Assembly (NCBI RefSeq): GCF_001487165.1
Contig: NZ_LN913006.1
Coordinates: 809,596 to 873,595 of the forward strand
Reading direction: 5' to 3'
Length of the DNA stretch: 64,000 bases
Origin: Blautia massiliensis (ex Durand et al. 2017)
GTDB taxonomy: Bacteria > Bacillota > Clostridia > Lachnospirales > Lachnospiraceae
The notes under the pieces were generated by a model, which saw nothing but the letters and a program-made list of their open reading frames with translations, was not told where the DNA came from and made no database searches. A program made the translations under genes and the position numbers. Shown here one piece after another: positions 8,356 to 15,947 of the stretch; the first letter of the stretch is position 1; every line of letters starts with the position of its first letter.

Positions 8356-9317
8356 TAAAACGTGCAAAAGAACTGCTTGCAGATGGCACGGTAGTCCGGG
8401 TTCTTGGGTGGAAAGCCGGAGATCTTGCCTTTAATCCGGAACCAGCCTATTTTGAAACACCGGAATCTCTGGAGGATTTTGTCTATGATGGATTCTGCGG
8501 TGCCAATTTAAGCAAATATATGATCGAAGCTTCCAAGCTGGAAGGAAAAACCATGGTCTGTCTGAAGCCCTGCGATACATATAGCTTTAACCAGCTTTTG
8601 AAAGAGCATCGTGTAGACAGAGAAAAAGCCTATATCGTAGGTGTTGGCTGTAAAGGAAAGCTGGATATTGAAAAGATCCGCAAAATGGGGATCAAGGGTA
8701 TCCGGGGAATTTCCGGAGCAGAGATTACCGGAGATGCAGAGACATTGACTGTGGATACTGTTTACGGAGAAAAAACCTGTGCATACAAAGATGCCATGCT
8801 GGAACGCTGCCATGTATGTAAAGGAAAAGAGCATAAAATTTACGATGAACTGATCGGTGAGTCAAAGGAGACAAAGGACGCTGACCGTTTCGCAGAAGTT
8901 GAGCGGATCGAGGCAATGAGTCCGGAAGAAAAATTTGCATTCTGGCAGAGCGAGCTGAGTAAATGTATCCGCTGTAATGCCTGCCGTAATGTATGTCCGG
9001 CCTGCAGCTGCCGCAAATGCGTTTTTGACAGCAACAAGTTCGACAGCGCCCAGAAGGCAAATGTGGATTCCTTTGAGGAAAAGATGTTCCATGTGATCCG
9101 TGCCTTCCATGTAGCTGGAAGATGTACGGACTGTGGCGAGTGCAGCAGAGTCTGCCCGCAGGGAATTCCCCTTCATCTGTTTAACCGTAAGTTTATCAAG
9201 GATATTGATGCGTTTTACGGTGAGTATCAGGCAGGCGAGGATGCGGAGTCAAAGGGTCCGCTTACCAGCTTTACCTTTGAGGATGTAGAGCCAGGGATCG
9301 TGGCAGAAAGGGGATAA
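8343..9317 (+). CDS. FrhB/FlxC-like iron-sulfur oxidoreductase subunit
   Basis: A 324-residue protein. The first 170 residues resemble the N-terminal part of coenzyme F420 hydrogenase/dehydrogenase beta (FrhB) proteins, with CLKPCDT near residue 75 and GVGCKGK near 101. The C-terminal half has two ferredoxin-type motifs, CIRCNACRNVCP near 204 and CTDCGECSRVCP near 262, plus an extra Cys-rich CSCRKC stretch. It lies in the position of flxC in Flx-Hdr operons of sulfate reducers. The likely role is an electron wire between the NADH flavoprotein and MvhD. F420 use is unlikely in this lineage. Confidence 0.75.
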   Translation: MQELIKRAKELLADGTVVRVLGWKAGDLAFNPEPAYFETPESLEDFVYDGFCGANLSKYMIEASKLEGKTMVCLKPCDTYSFNQLLKEHRVDREKAYIVGVGCKGKLDIEKIRKMGIKGIRGISGAEITGDAETLTVDTVYGEKTCAYKDAMLERCHVCKGKEHKIYDELIGESKETKDADRFAEVERIEAMSPEEKFAFWQSELSKCIRCNACRNVCPACSCRKCVFDSNKFDSAQKANVDSFEEKMFHVIRAFHVAGRCTDCGECSRVCPQGIPLHLFNRKFIKDIDAFYGEYQAGEDAESKGPLTSFTFEDVEPGIVAERG

Positions 9318-9320
9318 TGT

Positions 9321-10358
9321 ATGTATAAGATCGCAGTAGAAAATCTGCCGGCATTATTCCGGAAAATTGCCGCAGACCAGGAATTATATTTACCGGTAAA
9401 GGTAAGTGAACAGGTGAACTTCAAGGCATGGAGTGAGGATGCAGAAGTTTCCCTTGAAACACTGAAAACCGTGAAATCACCGAAGGATGCTTTCTTTCCG
9501 CAGAGTGAAAATCTCTATACCTGTAAAAAAGACGGAAAAAATATCAGCATTGAGCCTCAGGCACTGAAAGACCAGAATTTTGTCGTATTCGGAATGAGAG
9601 CCTGTGATGTACAGGGTGTGAAGGTTCTCGACAAGGTATTCCTTGGGGATCCGGTGGATACTTTTTACCAGGCAAGAAGAGAACATGGAACTATCGTAGC
9701 TCTTGCCTGTCATGAACCGGAGGAAAGCTGCTTCTGTAAAGTATTTGGCATTGATGCTGCAGATCCGGAAGCAGATGTTGCAGCCTGGATCATCGAGGGA
9801 GAACTTTTCTGGAAGCCTCTCACAGAAAAAGGAAATGCTCTGACAGAAGCTGTGAAGGAGCTTTTGGCAGATGCTGATGAGACAAAGGTAGAAGAGGAGA
9901 AGAAGGCAATCCGTGGTATTATCGAGCTTCTTCCATATACACATCTTTCACTGGAAGGATGGGCGCAGGAAGAATACATGGACCGTTTCAATTCTCCTGT
10001 ATGGGAGAAACTGTACAAGCCTTGTCTTGCCTGCGGAACCTGTACCTTCGTATGTCCGACCTGTCAGTGCTATGACATTAAGGATTACGACACAGGGCAC
10101 GGTGTTCACCGTTACCGCTGCTGGGATTCCTGCATGTACTCTGATTTTACCATGATGGCTCACGGAAACAACCGTACCAGCCAGATGCAGAGATTCCGTC
10201 AGAGATTTATGCATAAGCTTGTTTATTATCCGTTAAATAATGACGGCATGTTCTCCTGTGTTGGCTGCGGCCGCTGCGTGGAGAAATGTCCGGAATCTTT
10301 AAATATCGTAAAAGTCATCAAGGCCTTTGAAAAACAGGGAGGTGAAAAGAATGAGTGA
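9321..10358 (+). CDS. 4Fe-4S dicluster subunit (FlxB / sulfhydrogenase-beta / AsrA-like)
   Basis: A 345-residue protein with the layout of sulfhydrogenase beta and anaerobic sulfite reductase A. About 230 N-terminal residues contain GMRACDVQGV (near 98) and a conserved CHEPEESCFCKVFG segment. Two [4Fe-4S] motifs follow: CLACGTCTFVCPTC near 234 and CVGCGRCVEKCP near 312. In the Flx module this type of subunit relays electrons from the FAD/NAD subunit. It starts 3 bp after the previous stop and overlaps the next gene by 8 bp. Confidence 0.78.
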   Translation: MYKIAVENLPALFRKIAADQELYLPVKVSEQVNFKAWSEDAEVSLETLKTVKSPKDAFFPQSENLYTCKKDGKNISIEPQALKDQNFVVFGMRACDVQGVKVLDKVFLGDPVDTFYQARREHGTIVALACHEPEESCFCKVFGIDAADPEADVAAWIIEGELFWKPLTEKGNALTEAVKELLADADETKVEEEKKAIRGIIELLPYTHLSLEGWAQEEYMDRFNSPVWEKLYKPCLACGTCTFVCPTCQCYDIKDYDTGHGVHRYRCWDSCMYSDFTMMAHGNNRTSQMQRFRQRFMHKLVYYPLNNDGMFSCVGCGRCVEKCPESLNIVKVIKAFEKQGGEKNE

Positions 10359-11205
10359 ATGTACCTGTCATAAAAATTATACACTGGATACGCTGATCCC
10401 CAAGGTTGGCGTGATCACAGATATCCGTCAGGAGACACCGGATGTAAAAACCTTCCGTGTGGAGGCTCCGGAGGGTGGAAAGCTTTTCGAGCATATGCCA
10501 GGACAGTGTGCCATGGTCTGTGCACCAGGCGTCAGTGAAGGTATGTTTTCCATTACTTCTTCTCCGACTGTAAAGGATTATCAGGAATTCAGTATCAAAA
10601 AATGCGGATCCCTTACCGACTATCTCCATAGCCTTCAGGTTGGAGATGAGATCGCAGTCCGCGGACCATACGGAAATCATTTTCCGGTGGAAGATAAGTT
10701 AAAGGGAAAAAATCTCCTGTTCATCGCAGGTGGAATCGGTCTGGCACCTCTCCGTTCCGTGATCAATTATGTGCTGGATAACCGTGAGGATTACGAAACA
10801 GTAGATATTCTCTATGGTTCCCGTTCCGCAGATGATCTGGTGCAGCTTAAGGAAATCCAGGAAGTATGGATGAAAACAGAAGGTGTAAATGTATATCTTA
10901 CCATTGACCGCGAGCAGGAAGGCTGGGACGGTCATGTAGGATTTGTTCCGAATTATCTGAAGGAGATTGGTTTTGATACCAATAAGACCGCTCTGGTCTG
11001 CGGCCCGCCGATCATGATCAAATTCGTTCTGGCAGGACTGGAAGAGCTGGGCTTCTCCAGAGATCAGGTATATACCACACTGGAGCTTCGTATGAAATGC
11101 GGTGTCGGAAAATGCGGCCGCTGCAACATCGGAGACAAATACGTCTGCAAAGACGGCCCGGTATTCCGATGTGATGAGGTGGATGAATTACCTAATGAGT
11201 ACTAA
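10351..11205 (+). CDS. FAD/NAD(P)H-binding oxidoreductase subunit (FlxA / AsrB / HydG-like)
   Basis: A 284-residue ferredoxin-NADP reductase-fold protein. An FAD domain (about 30-110) is followed by an NAD domain with AGGIGLAPLRS near 127. A C-terminal [2Fe-2S] motif, CGVGKCGRCNIG plus a later Cys, is typical of DHOD electron-transfer/AsrB proteins. It is the probable NADH entry point of the complex. The ATG at 10351 has GGGAGGTG 7 nt upstream. The 269-bp gap to frdB, which holds a large palindrome, is the only long break between hdrB and the fumarase genes. Confidence 0.82.
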   Translation: MSECTCHKNYTLDTLIPKVGVITDIRQETPDVKTFRVEAPEGGKLFEHMPGQCAMVCAPGVSEGMFSITSSPTVKDYQEFSIKKCGSLTDYLHSLQVGDEIAVRGPYGNHFPVEDKLKGKNLLFIAGGIGLAPLRSVINYVLDNREDYETVDILYGSRSADDLVQLKEIQEVWMKTEGVNVYLTIDREQEGWDGHVGFVPNYLKEIGFDTNKTALVCGPPIMIKFVLAGLEELGFSRDQVYTTLELRMKCGVGKCGRCNIGDKYVCKDGPVFRCDEVDELPNEY

Positions 11206-11264
11206 GTTATAGATTGCACCTTAAGAAACTTTCAAATATATGCGCTGGTTATAGCCAGTACACA

Positions 11265-11443
11265 GCCATGTGGAACAGCCATCTCGCTAAGATGCCCATT
11301 TTAGGAGCGGTTTTAGCGGCGCTGAAATCCAGTACTTACGAAGACTTAGGAGTGAAGGCTCTCCTGAACTCCTTAGTCGCAGTTAGTACTTAGTTCAGCA
11401 GAGCGTTGCGACGGGCACGTGTGAGATGGCTGTTCCACATGGC
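11265..11443. repeat. 179-bp imperfect palindromic element inside the operon
   Basis: Outer arms of 23 bases (11265-11287 and 11421-11443) are inverted repeats with a single difference that is still a G-U pair in RNA. Nested inside are GCTGAA/TTCAGC, AGTACT/AGTACT and an 11-base pair of arms (GACTTAGGAGT with ACTCCTTAGTC, one mismatch). In RNA it would fold into one long hairpin. It contains no credible ORF; a frame through its right arm only extends frdB. It looks like a small non-autonomous repeat (MITE/REP-like) or a structured RNA. Copy number elsewhere in the genome cannot be seen here. Confidence 0.7.
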
Positions 11444-11474
11444 GTACGATTTGGATAAAAGAAAGGACACCAAC

Positions 11475-12152
11475 ATGGAAAATAATATGGTAAACGTATA
11501 TTTTTTCGGTAAAAAATACAGCGTTCCCGGTGATCTGACCATTATGACAGCTATGGAATATGCCGGTTATACATTAAAAAGAGGATGCGGCTGCAGACAC
11601 GGATTCTGCGGTGCCTGTGCGACCATCTACAGGATCAAGGGACAGAATGAGCTGAAAACCTGTCTCGCCTGTCAGACACAGGTGCAGGAGGGAATGTATG
11701 TGGCAAGTATCCCGTTCTTCCCTACAGACAAGAGACTTTATAATATAGAAGATCTTAAGCCGAACCAGCAGGTAATGATGGAGCTTTATCCGGAGATCTA
11801 CAGCTGCATCGGATGCAATGCCTGCACAAAGGCCTGTACACAGGACTTAAATGTCATGCAGTATATTGCATATGCTCAGAGAGGCGAGCTTGAAAAATGT
11901 GCAGAGGAATCCTTTGACTGCGTAAGCTGCGGCTGCTGTTCCGTAAGATGTCCGGCAGGAATTTCCCATCCGATGGTAGGCCTTCTGGCAAGACGTCTCA
12001 CCGGAAAATATATTGCGCCGAAAAGCGAGCATCTGGAGAAACGTGTGGAAGAGATCCACGAGGGCAAATTTGACGATATGATCGAGAAGATCATGCAGAA
12101 GCCGATCACAGAGATGCAGGAACTTTACAACAGCAGAGAAATCGAGAAGTAG
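11475..12152 (+). CDS. frdB: Fumarate reductase/succinate dehydrogenase iron-sulfur subunit
   Basis: A 225-residue protein. The N-terminal plant-type [2Fe-2S] domain has cysteines at 38/40, 45, 48 and 63/66. The C-terminal region has Cys111, 114, 117 and 121, then Cys149, 152, 155 and 159. The second motif has an extra cysteine at the position that is non-cysteine in [3Fe-4S] FrdB proteins, so a [4Fe-4S] cluster is predicted. ATG 11475 follows AAAGGA 7 nt upstream, just outside the palindrome. There are no quinone-binding membrane subunits, so this should be a soluble enzyme fed by protein electron carriers, plausibly the Hdr-Flx proteins. Confidence 0.88.
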   Translation: MENNMVNVYFFGKKYSVPGDLTIMTAMEYAGYTLKRGCGCRHGFCGACATIYRIKGQNELKTCLACQTQVQEGMYVASIPFFPTDKRLYNIEDLKPNQQVMMELYPEIYSCIGCNACTKACTQDLNVMQYIAYAQRGELEKCAEESFDCVSCGCCSVRCPAGISHPMVGLLARRLTGKYIAPKSEHLEKRVEEIHEGKFDDMIEKIMQKPITEMQELYNSREIEK

Positions 12153-12165
12153 GAGGGCGTAAAAC

Positions 12166-13776
12166 ATGTATGCACCATATCCAGAAAATATGATGGAATC
12201 CATCAAAAAGGTAGAGGCTACAAGAGCGGAGCGTATGGCAACAGAGCCAAGACGTCTGAGTGCAGATGAGAAAGATGCTCTTCTCAAAAAATTCCATCCG
12301 GACTATAACCCGGATGCATTTGCAGAGATCAAGGTAGGACCGAACAAGGGACAGAAAGCACCACTGGAACTGACAAAAATGCTCCATTCAGAAAGCCGTC
12401 TGCTCAACGAAAAAATCGATCTTACAAAAATCGATTATGATGTAGATGTACTGATCATCGGCGGTGGCGGAGCAGGCTCTTCCTGTGCCATCGAGGCCCA
12501 CAACGCAGGTGCCAACGTTATGATCGTTACAAAGCTCCGTATCGGTGATGCCAACACCATGATGGCAGAAGGCGGGATCCAGGCAGCAGATAAAGAAAAT
12601 GATTCCCCGGTACAGCATTATCTGGACTGCTTTGGAGGCGGACATTTTGCAGCAAAACCGGAGCTGGTAAAAAGACTGGTAATGGAAGCCCCGGATGCGA
12701 TCAAATGGCTCAACGACCTTGGTGTTGAGTTTGATAAAGCAGAAGACGGAACCATGGTCACTACACATGGCGGCGGTACCTCCAGAAAGAGAATGCATGC
12801 TGCAAAGGATTATTCCGGATCAGAGATCATGCGTACTATCCGTGATGAGGTCTTAAATCTTAAGATCCCGGTAGTGGAATTTACCTCCGCTGTAGAACTT
12901 CTGAAGGATGAAAAAGGTCAGACTGCCGGTGCAGTCCTTCTCAACATGGAAACCGGAGACTATTCCGTTGCAAGAGCAAAAACAGTTGTAATTGCAACCG
13001 GTGGTGCAGGAAGAATGCATTATCAGGGATTCCCGACCTCCAATCACTACGGAGCAACTGCTGACGGACTCGTACTTGGATACAGAGCAGGCGCTTCCCT
13101 TCTTTACCAGGATTCTATCCAGTATCATCCAACAGGTGCGATCTATCCGTCACAGATCCTTGGTGCCCTGGTAACAGAGAAGGTTCGTTCCGTTGGTGCA
13201 CAGCTTGTAAATGCAAACGGAGAAGCTTATATTCATCCGCTGGAAACCCGTGACGTAAATGCTTCCGGTGTTATCCGCGAGTGTGAGGAAGGCCGTGGCG
13301 TTGAAGTTCCAGGTGGACGAAAAGGTGTATGGCTGGATACTCCGATGATCGAGATCCTGGGCGGTGAGGGAACTATCGAAAAGAGGATCCCTGCCATGTT
13401 CCGTATGTATATGAACTACGGCATTGATATGAGAAAAGTCCCGATCGTGATCTACCCGACCCTTCATTATCAGAACGGTGGTCTTGAGATCAACGGAGAC
13501 GGCTTTACAAAAGAAATCCCGAACCTTCTGGTTGCAGGAGAGGCAGCAGGCGGAATCCACGGAAGAAACCGACTGATGGGCAACTCTCTTCTTGATGTAA
13601 TTGTATTCGGACGAAATGCAGGTAAAAAAGCAGCTGCCAAATGCAAAGAGGTAGAGCTTGGCACCATGAATCTAGATCATATCAGAAAATATGAAGAGGA
13701 ACTGAAAAATGCAGGAGTTGATACAGGAGACGTATCTCCTATGCTTCTGCCGAAATATGCCCGCCACGAACGTTAA
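12166..13776 (+). CDS. frdA: Soluble fumarate reductase/succinate dehydrogenase flavoprotein subunit
   Basis: A 536-residue flavoprotein. About 90 N-terminal residues precede the Rossmann motif GGGGAGSS near 99, an extension not seen in standard FrdA. Substrate-site motifs are HGGGTSRKRMHA near 205, HPTG near 327 and GEAAGGIHGRNRLMG. The residue corresponding to the His that covalently holds FAD in respiratory FrdA/SdhA is Asn130 (ANTMMAEGG), so FAD should be non-covalent. The C-terminal helical cap is short. It follows frdB by 13 bp. Reduction of fumarate to succinate is expected, given the fumarase genes downstream. Confidence 0.88.
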   Translation: MYAPYPENMMESIKKVEATRAERMATEPRRLSADEKDALLKKFHPDYNPDAFAEIKVGPNKGQKAPLELTKMLHSESRLLNEKIDLTKIDYDVDVLIIGGGGAGSSCAIEAHNAGANVMIVTKLRIGDANTMMAEGGIQAADKENDSPVQHYLDCFGGGHFAAKPELVKRLVMEAPDAIKWLNDLGVEFDKAEDGTMVTTHGGGTSRKRMHAAKDYSGSEIMRTIRDEVLNLKIPVVEFTSAVELLKDEKGQTAGAVLLNMETGDYSVARAKTVVIATGGAGRMHYQGFPTSNHYGATADGLVLGYRAGASLLYQDSIQYHPTGAIYPSQILGALVTEKVRSVGAQLVNANGEAYIHPLETRDVNASGVIRECEEGRGVEVPGGRKGVWLDTPMIEILGGEGTIEKRIPAMFRMYMNYGIDMRKVPIVIYPTLHYQNGGLEINGDGFTKEIPNLLVAGEAAGGIHGRNRLMGNSLLDVIVFGRNAGKKAAAKCKEVELGTMNLDHIRKYEEELKNAGVDTGDVSPMLLPKYARHER

Positions 13777-13826
13777 CAATATGTTATGATAATAAAAACA
13801 TATGAGATAAGCGAAAGGAGTCTATT

Positions 13827-14669
13827 ATGAGAGAAATCGAAGTAACCAGACTTACAGAGGTTATCGAAAAACTCTGTATCGAAGCCAATGAACATCTCCC
13901 GGAAGATGTGAAGGATGCTATCAAAACCTGCCGTGCCTGCGAGGACGGTGAGATCGCAAAAGGTGTCCTTGATAACATTATCGAGAATTTTGATATCGCA
14001 GACAGTGAGAATGTTCCGATCTGTCAGGATACCGGAATGGCATGCGTATTCCTTGAAATTGGTCAGGATGTCCACTTTACAGGCGGAGATTTAAATGATG
14101 CCATCAATGAAGGTGTACGCCGCGGATACGATAAAGGTTACCTGAGAAAATCCGTTGTCAAGGATCCGGTACGCCGTGGAAACACAGGTGATAATACACC
14201 GGCTATGATCTATACAGAGATCGTTCCTGGAGATCAGGTGAAAGTAACTGTAGGACCAAAAGGCTTCGGAAGCGAGAATATGAGCCAGATCCGTATGTTC
14301 AAGCCATCTGCAGGCCTTCAGGGAATCAAGGATTTCATTCTTGAGGCTGTAGAAACTGCAGGTCCGAACCCATGTCCGCCTATGGTAGTTGGTGTTGGTA
14401 TCGGAGGAACTTTTGACAAATGTGCACTTCTTGCAAAGAAAGCGCTGATGCGTCCTCTGAATACAGAGAACCCGGATCCTTACTATGCAGATCTTGAGAA
14501 AGAGATGCTGGAGAAGATCAACAAGCTTGGTATCGGACCTCAGGGCTTTGGCGGAAAGACCACAGCTATCGGTCTGAACATTGAGACTATGCCTACTCAT
14601 ATCGCAGGTATGCCATGTGCAGTTAACATCAACTGCCATGTAACACGTCATAAAACGGAGGTGCTTTAA
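13827..14669 (+). CDS. Class I fumarate hydratase, alpha subunit
   Basis: A 280-residue catalytic half of a two-subunit iron-sulfur fumarase (or tartrate dehydratase family). The signature CQDTGMA (Cys66) gives one ligand of the [4Fe-4S] cluster; other conserved cysteines lie in GGTFDKC and near the C-terminus. AAAGGAG precedes the ATG, 50 bp after frdA. The beta subunit follows after one base. With frdAB it gives malate-fumarate-succinate conversion. L-tartrate dehydratase is the main alternative for this family; the fumarate reductase context favours fumarase. Confidence 0.88.
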   Translation: MREIEVTRLTEVIEKLCIEANEHLPEDVKDAIKTCRACEDGEIAKGVLDNIIENFDIADSENVPICQDTGMACVFLEIGQDVHFTGGDLNDAINEGVRRGYDKGYLRKSVVKDPVRRGNTGDNTPAMIYTEIVPGDQVKVTVGPKGFGSENMSQIRMFKPSAGLQGIKDFILEAVETAGPNPCPPMVVGVGIGGTFDKCALLAKKALMRPLNTENPDPYYADLEKEMLEKINKLGIGPQGFGGKTTAIGLNIETMPTHIAGMPCAVNINCHVTRHKTEVL

Positions 14670-14670
14670 T

Positions 14671-15234
14671 ATGGAAAGAAGAAAGATCACACTGCCTCTG
14701 ACAAGAGAGCTGGCAAGAACTCTCCATGCAGGCGACCAGGTTTTACTGACAGGAACTATCTATACATCCCGTGATGCAGGTCACAAGAGAATGTGCGAGG
14801 CCCTTGCAAAAGGAGAAAAGATTCCTTTTGACCCTACAGATGCTACCATTTACTATGTAGGTCCGACCCCGGCAAAACCAGGCGAAGTCATCGGCTCCGC
14901 AGGCCCTACAACCAGCGGCCGTATGGATGCCTATGCACCGACTATGATGTCCGTAGGCGCCAGAGGAATGATCGGAAAAGGTGCCCGCCTTCCGGAAGTC
15001 GTAGATGCAATGAAAAAATATGACGGCGTATATTTCGGAGCCATCGGCGGTGCAGGTGCACTTCTTGCAAAATGCATCAAAAAAGCAGAGCTTATCGCTT
15101 ACGAAGACCTGGGCGCAGAAGCACTCCGCAAGCTTTATGTGGAAGACATGCCGCTTGTAGTCATCATTGACAGCGAGGGAAATAACCTCTACGAAGAGGG
15201 GCGTGCAGAGTACCTGAAAGACCACGCAGAATAA
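14671..15234 (+). CDS. Class I fumarate hydratase, beta subunit
   Basis: A 187-residue swivel-domain partner of the alpha subunit. Typical motifs are VGPTPAKPGEVIGSAGPTTS (about 65-84), RMDAYAP and GGAGALLAKC near 129. Its ATG is one base after the alpha stop, with ACGGAGG upstream inside the alpha gene, so the two are coupled. It is the last gene of the operon; a strong terminator follows at 15281-15362. Confidence 0.88.
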   Translation: MERRKITLPLTRELARTLHAGDQVLLTGTIYTSRDAGHKRMCEALAKGEKIPFDPTDATIYYVGPTPAKPGEVIGSAGPTTSGRMDAYAPTMMSVGARGMIGKGARLPEVVDAMKKYDGVYFGAIGGAGALLAKCIKKAELIAYEDLGAEALRKLYVEDMPLVVIIDSEGNNLYEEGRAEYLKDHAE

Positions 15235-15280
15235 TCTTTTGCTCTACAATATGATATTGTGATATATTTCAAAAAGGAAT

Positions 15281-15362
15281 AAAAAGGATAAAAGTCCGAC
15301 AGTAAATGCTGAAGATCCGTGCAGAAGCATTTGTTGTTGGACTTTTTAATTTGATCCTTTTT
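15281..15362 (+). terminator. Strong extended terminator ending the fumarase operon
   Basis: AAAAGTCCGAC...AAATGCT (15290-15310) pairs with AGCATTT...GGACTTTT (15326-15346) and ends in T residues. An outer pairing, AAAAAGGAT (15281-15289) with ATCCTTTTT (15354-15362), extends the stem. Confidence 0.85.
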
Positions 15363-15437
15363 GAAAAAACATCATTGATACGATTAACGCAAATGCTGCT
15401 GCATAAACATCCACCTCTGTGAAGCATAAAATTTTAC

Positions 15438-15509
15438 CCGGATTTACAATAAATTTAACCATAAATCCGGTTGACAAAACCCGGCCGGGAACGTTATAAT
15501 GGCCGGGTT
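15438..15509 (+). promoter_or_regulatory. Promoter with two perfect inverted repeats ahead of a small ORF
   Basis: TTGACA (15471-15476), an 18-bp spacer and TATAAT (15495-15500) form a near-consensus promoter. A perfect 9-bp inverted repeat, AACCCGGCC (15478-15486) and GGCCGGGTT (15501-15509), brackets the -10 box. A second, CCGGATTTA (15438-15446) and TAAATCCGG (15462-15470), ends at the -35 box. Placement over the promoter core suggests repressor operators, or DNA that can extrude as cruciforms. Confidence 0.6.
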
Positions 15510-15545
15510 GATAAAAAAATTTAAGAAAAAAGGCAGGTGAACAGA

Positions 15546-15743
15546 ATGGACAGTTGTGATTCTCATGGGCGAAGTTGTAGCTCTCAGAGTGAAAGATGGA
15601 AAGAACAGAGCGAGATGAGACTGTTCCATTCTGTTTTAAGTGTACAGAATATCTGTGAGAATATTATGTCTGTATATCAGAAGGATATATTTGACAGGAT
15701 GTATCGGTGCCATCAGAATCTGTACGATATTATTACATTATAA
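15546..15743 (+). CDS. Small Cys-containing protein of unknown function (65 aa)
   Basis: I do not recognise this protein. It is translated from ATG 15546 with AGGCAGGTG about 8 nt upstream and sits right behind a near-consensus promoter. The N-terminus carries two cysteines (MDSCDSHGRSC); two more lie in VQNICEN and RMYRCHQN. The C-terminal half (SVLSVQNICENIMSVYQKDI) could form amphipathic helices. There is no signal peptide or membrane segment. Being single and strongly promoted, it may be a small regulatory, metal-binding or stress protein, but nothing in the sequence decides this. Confidence 0.5.
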   Translation: MDSCDSHGRSCSSQSERWKEQSEMRLFHSVLSVQNICENIMSVYQKDIFDRMYRCHQNLYDIITL

Positions 15744-15878
15744 TTGTAGCAGGATTATAATAGATATCTTTTTCATTCTTCTCATTCTGAGAATCTTACA
15801 GTAAGGCGATCATGTATAAATTCATTTCGCTTTATACTCAAATCCCAAGGAAACACAATCGAAAATCAAACAGCACAT

Positions 15879-15905
15879 AGACATGCTTTAACATGTCTGT
15901 TTTTG
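15879..15905 (+). terminator. Weak terminator between the small ORF and mgtE
   Basis: AGACATG (15879-15885) pairs with CATGTCT (15892-15898), followed by GTTTTT. The stem is only 7 bp, so termination may be partial. Confidence 0.45.
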
Positions 15906-15947
15906 GTGTGCGTGTTTTGTGCGAAACTATGTGAGGAGGATGAGAAA

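Noticed and set aside
11406-11474. Upstream extension of frdB into the palindrome
   Set aside because: The first ATG with a proper ribosome site and homologous start is 11475.
15744-15947. Possible M-box magnesium riboswitch before mgtE
   Set aside because: I could not find the conserved M-box core; only a short terminator-like hairpin is present.
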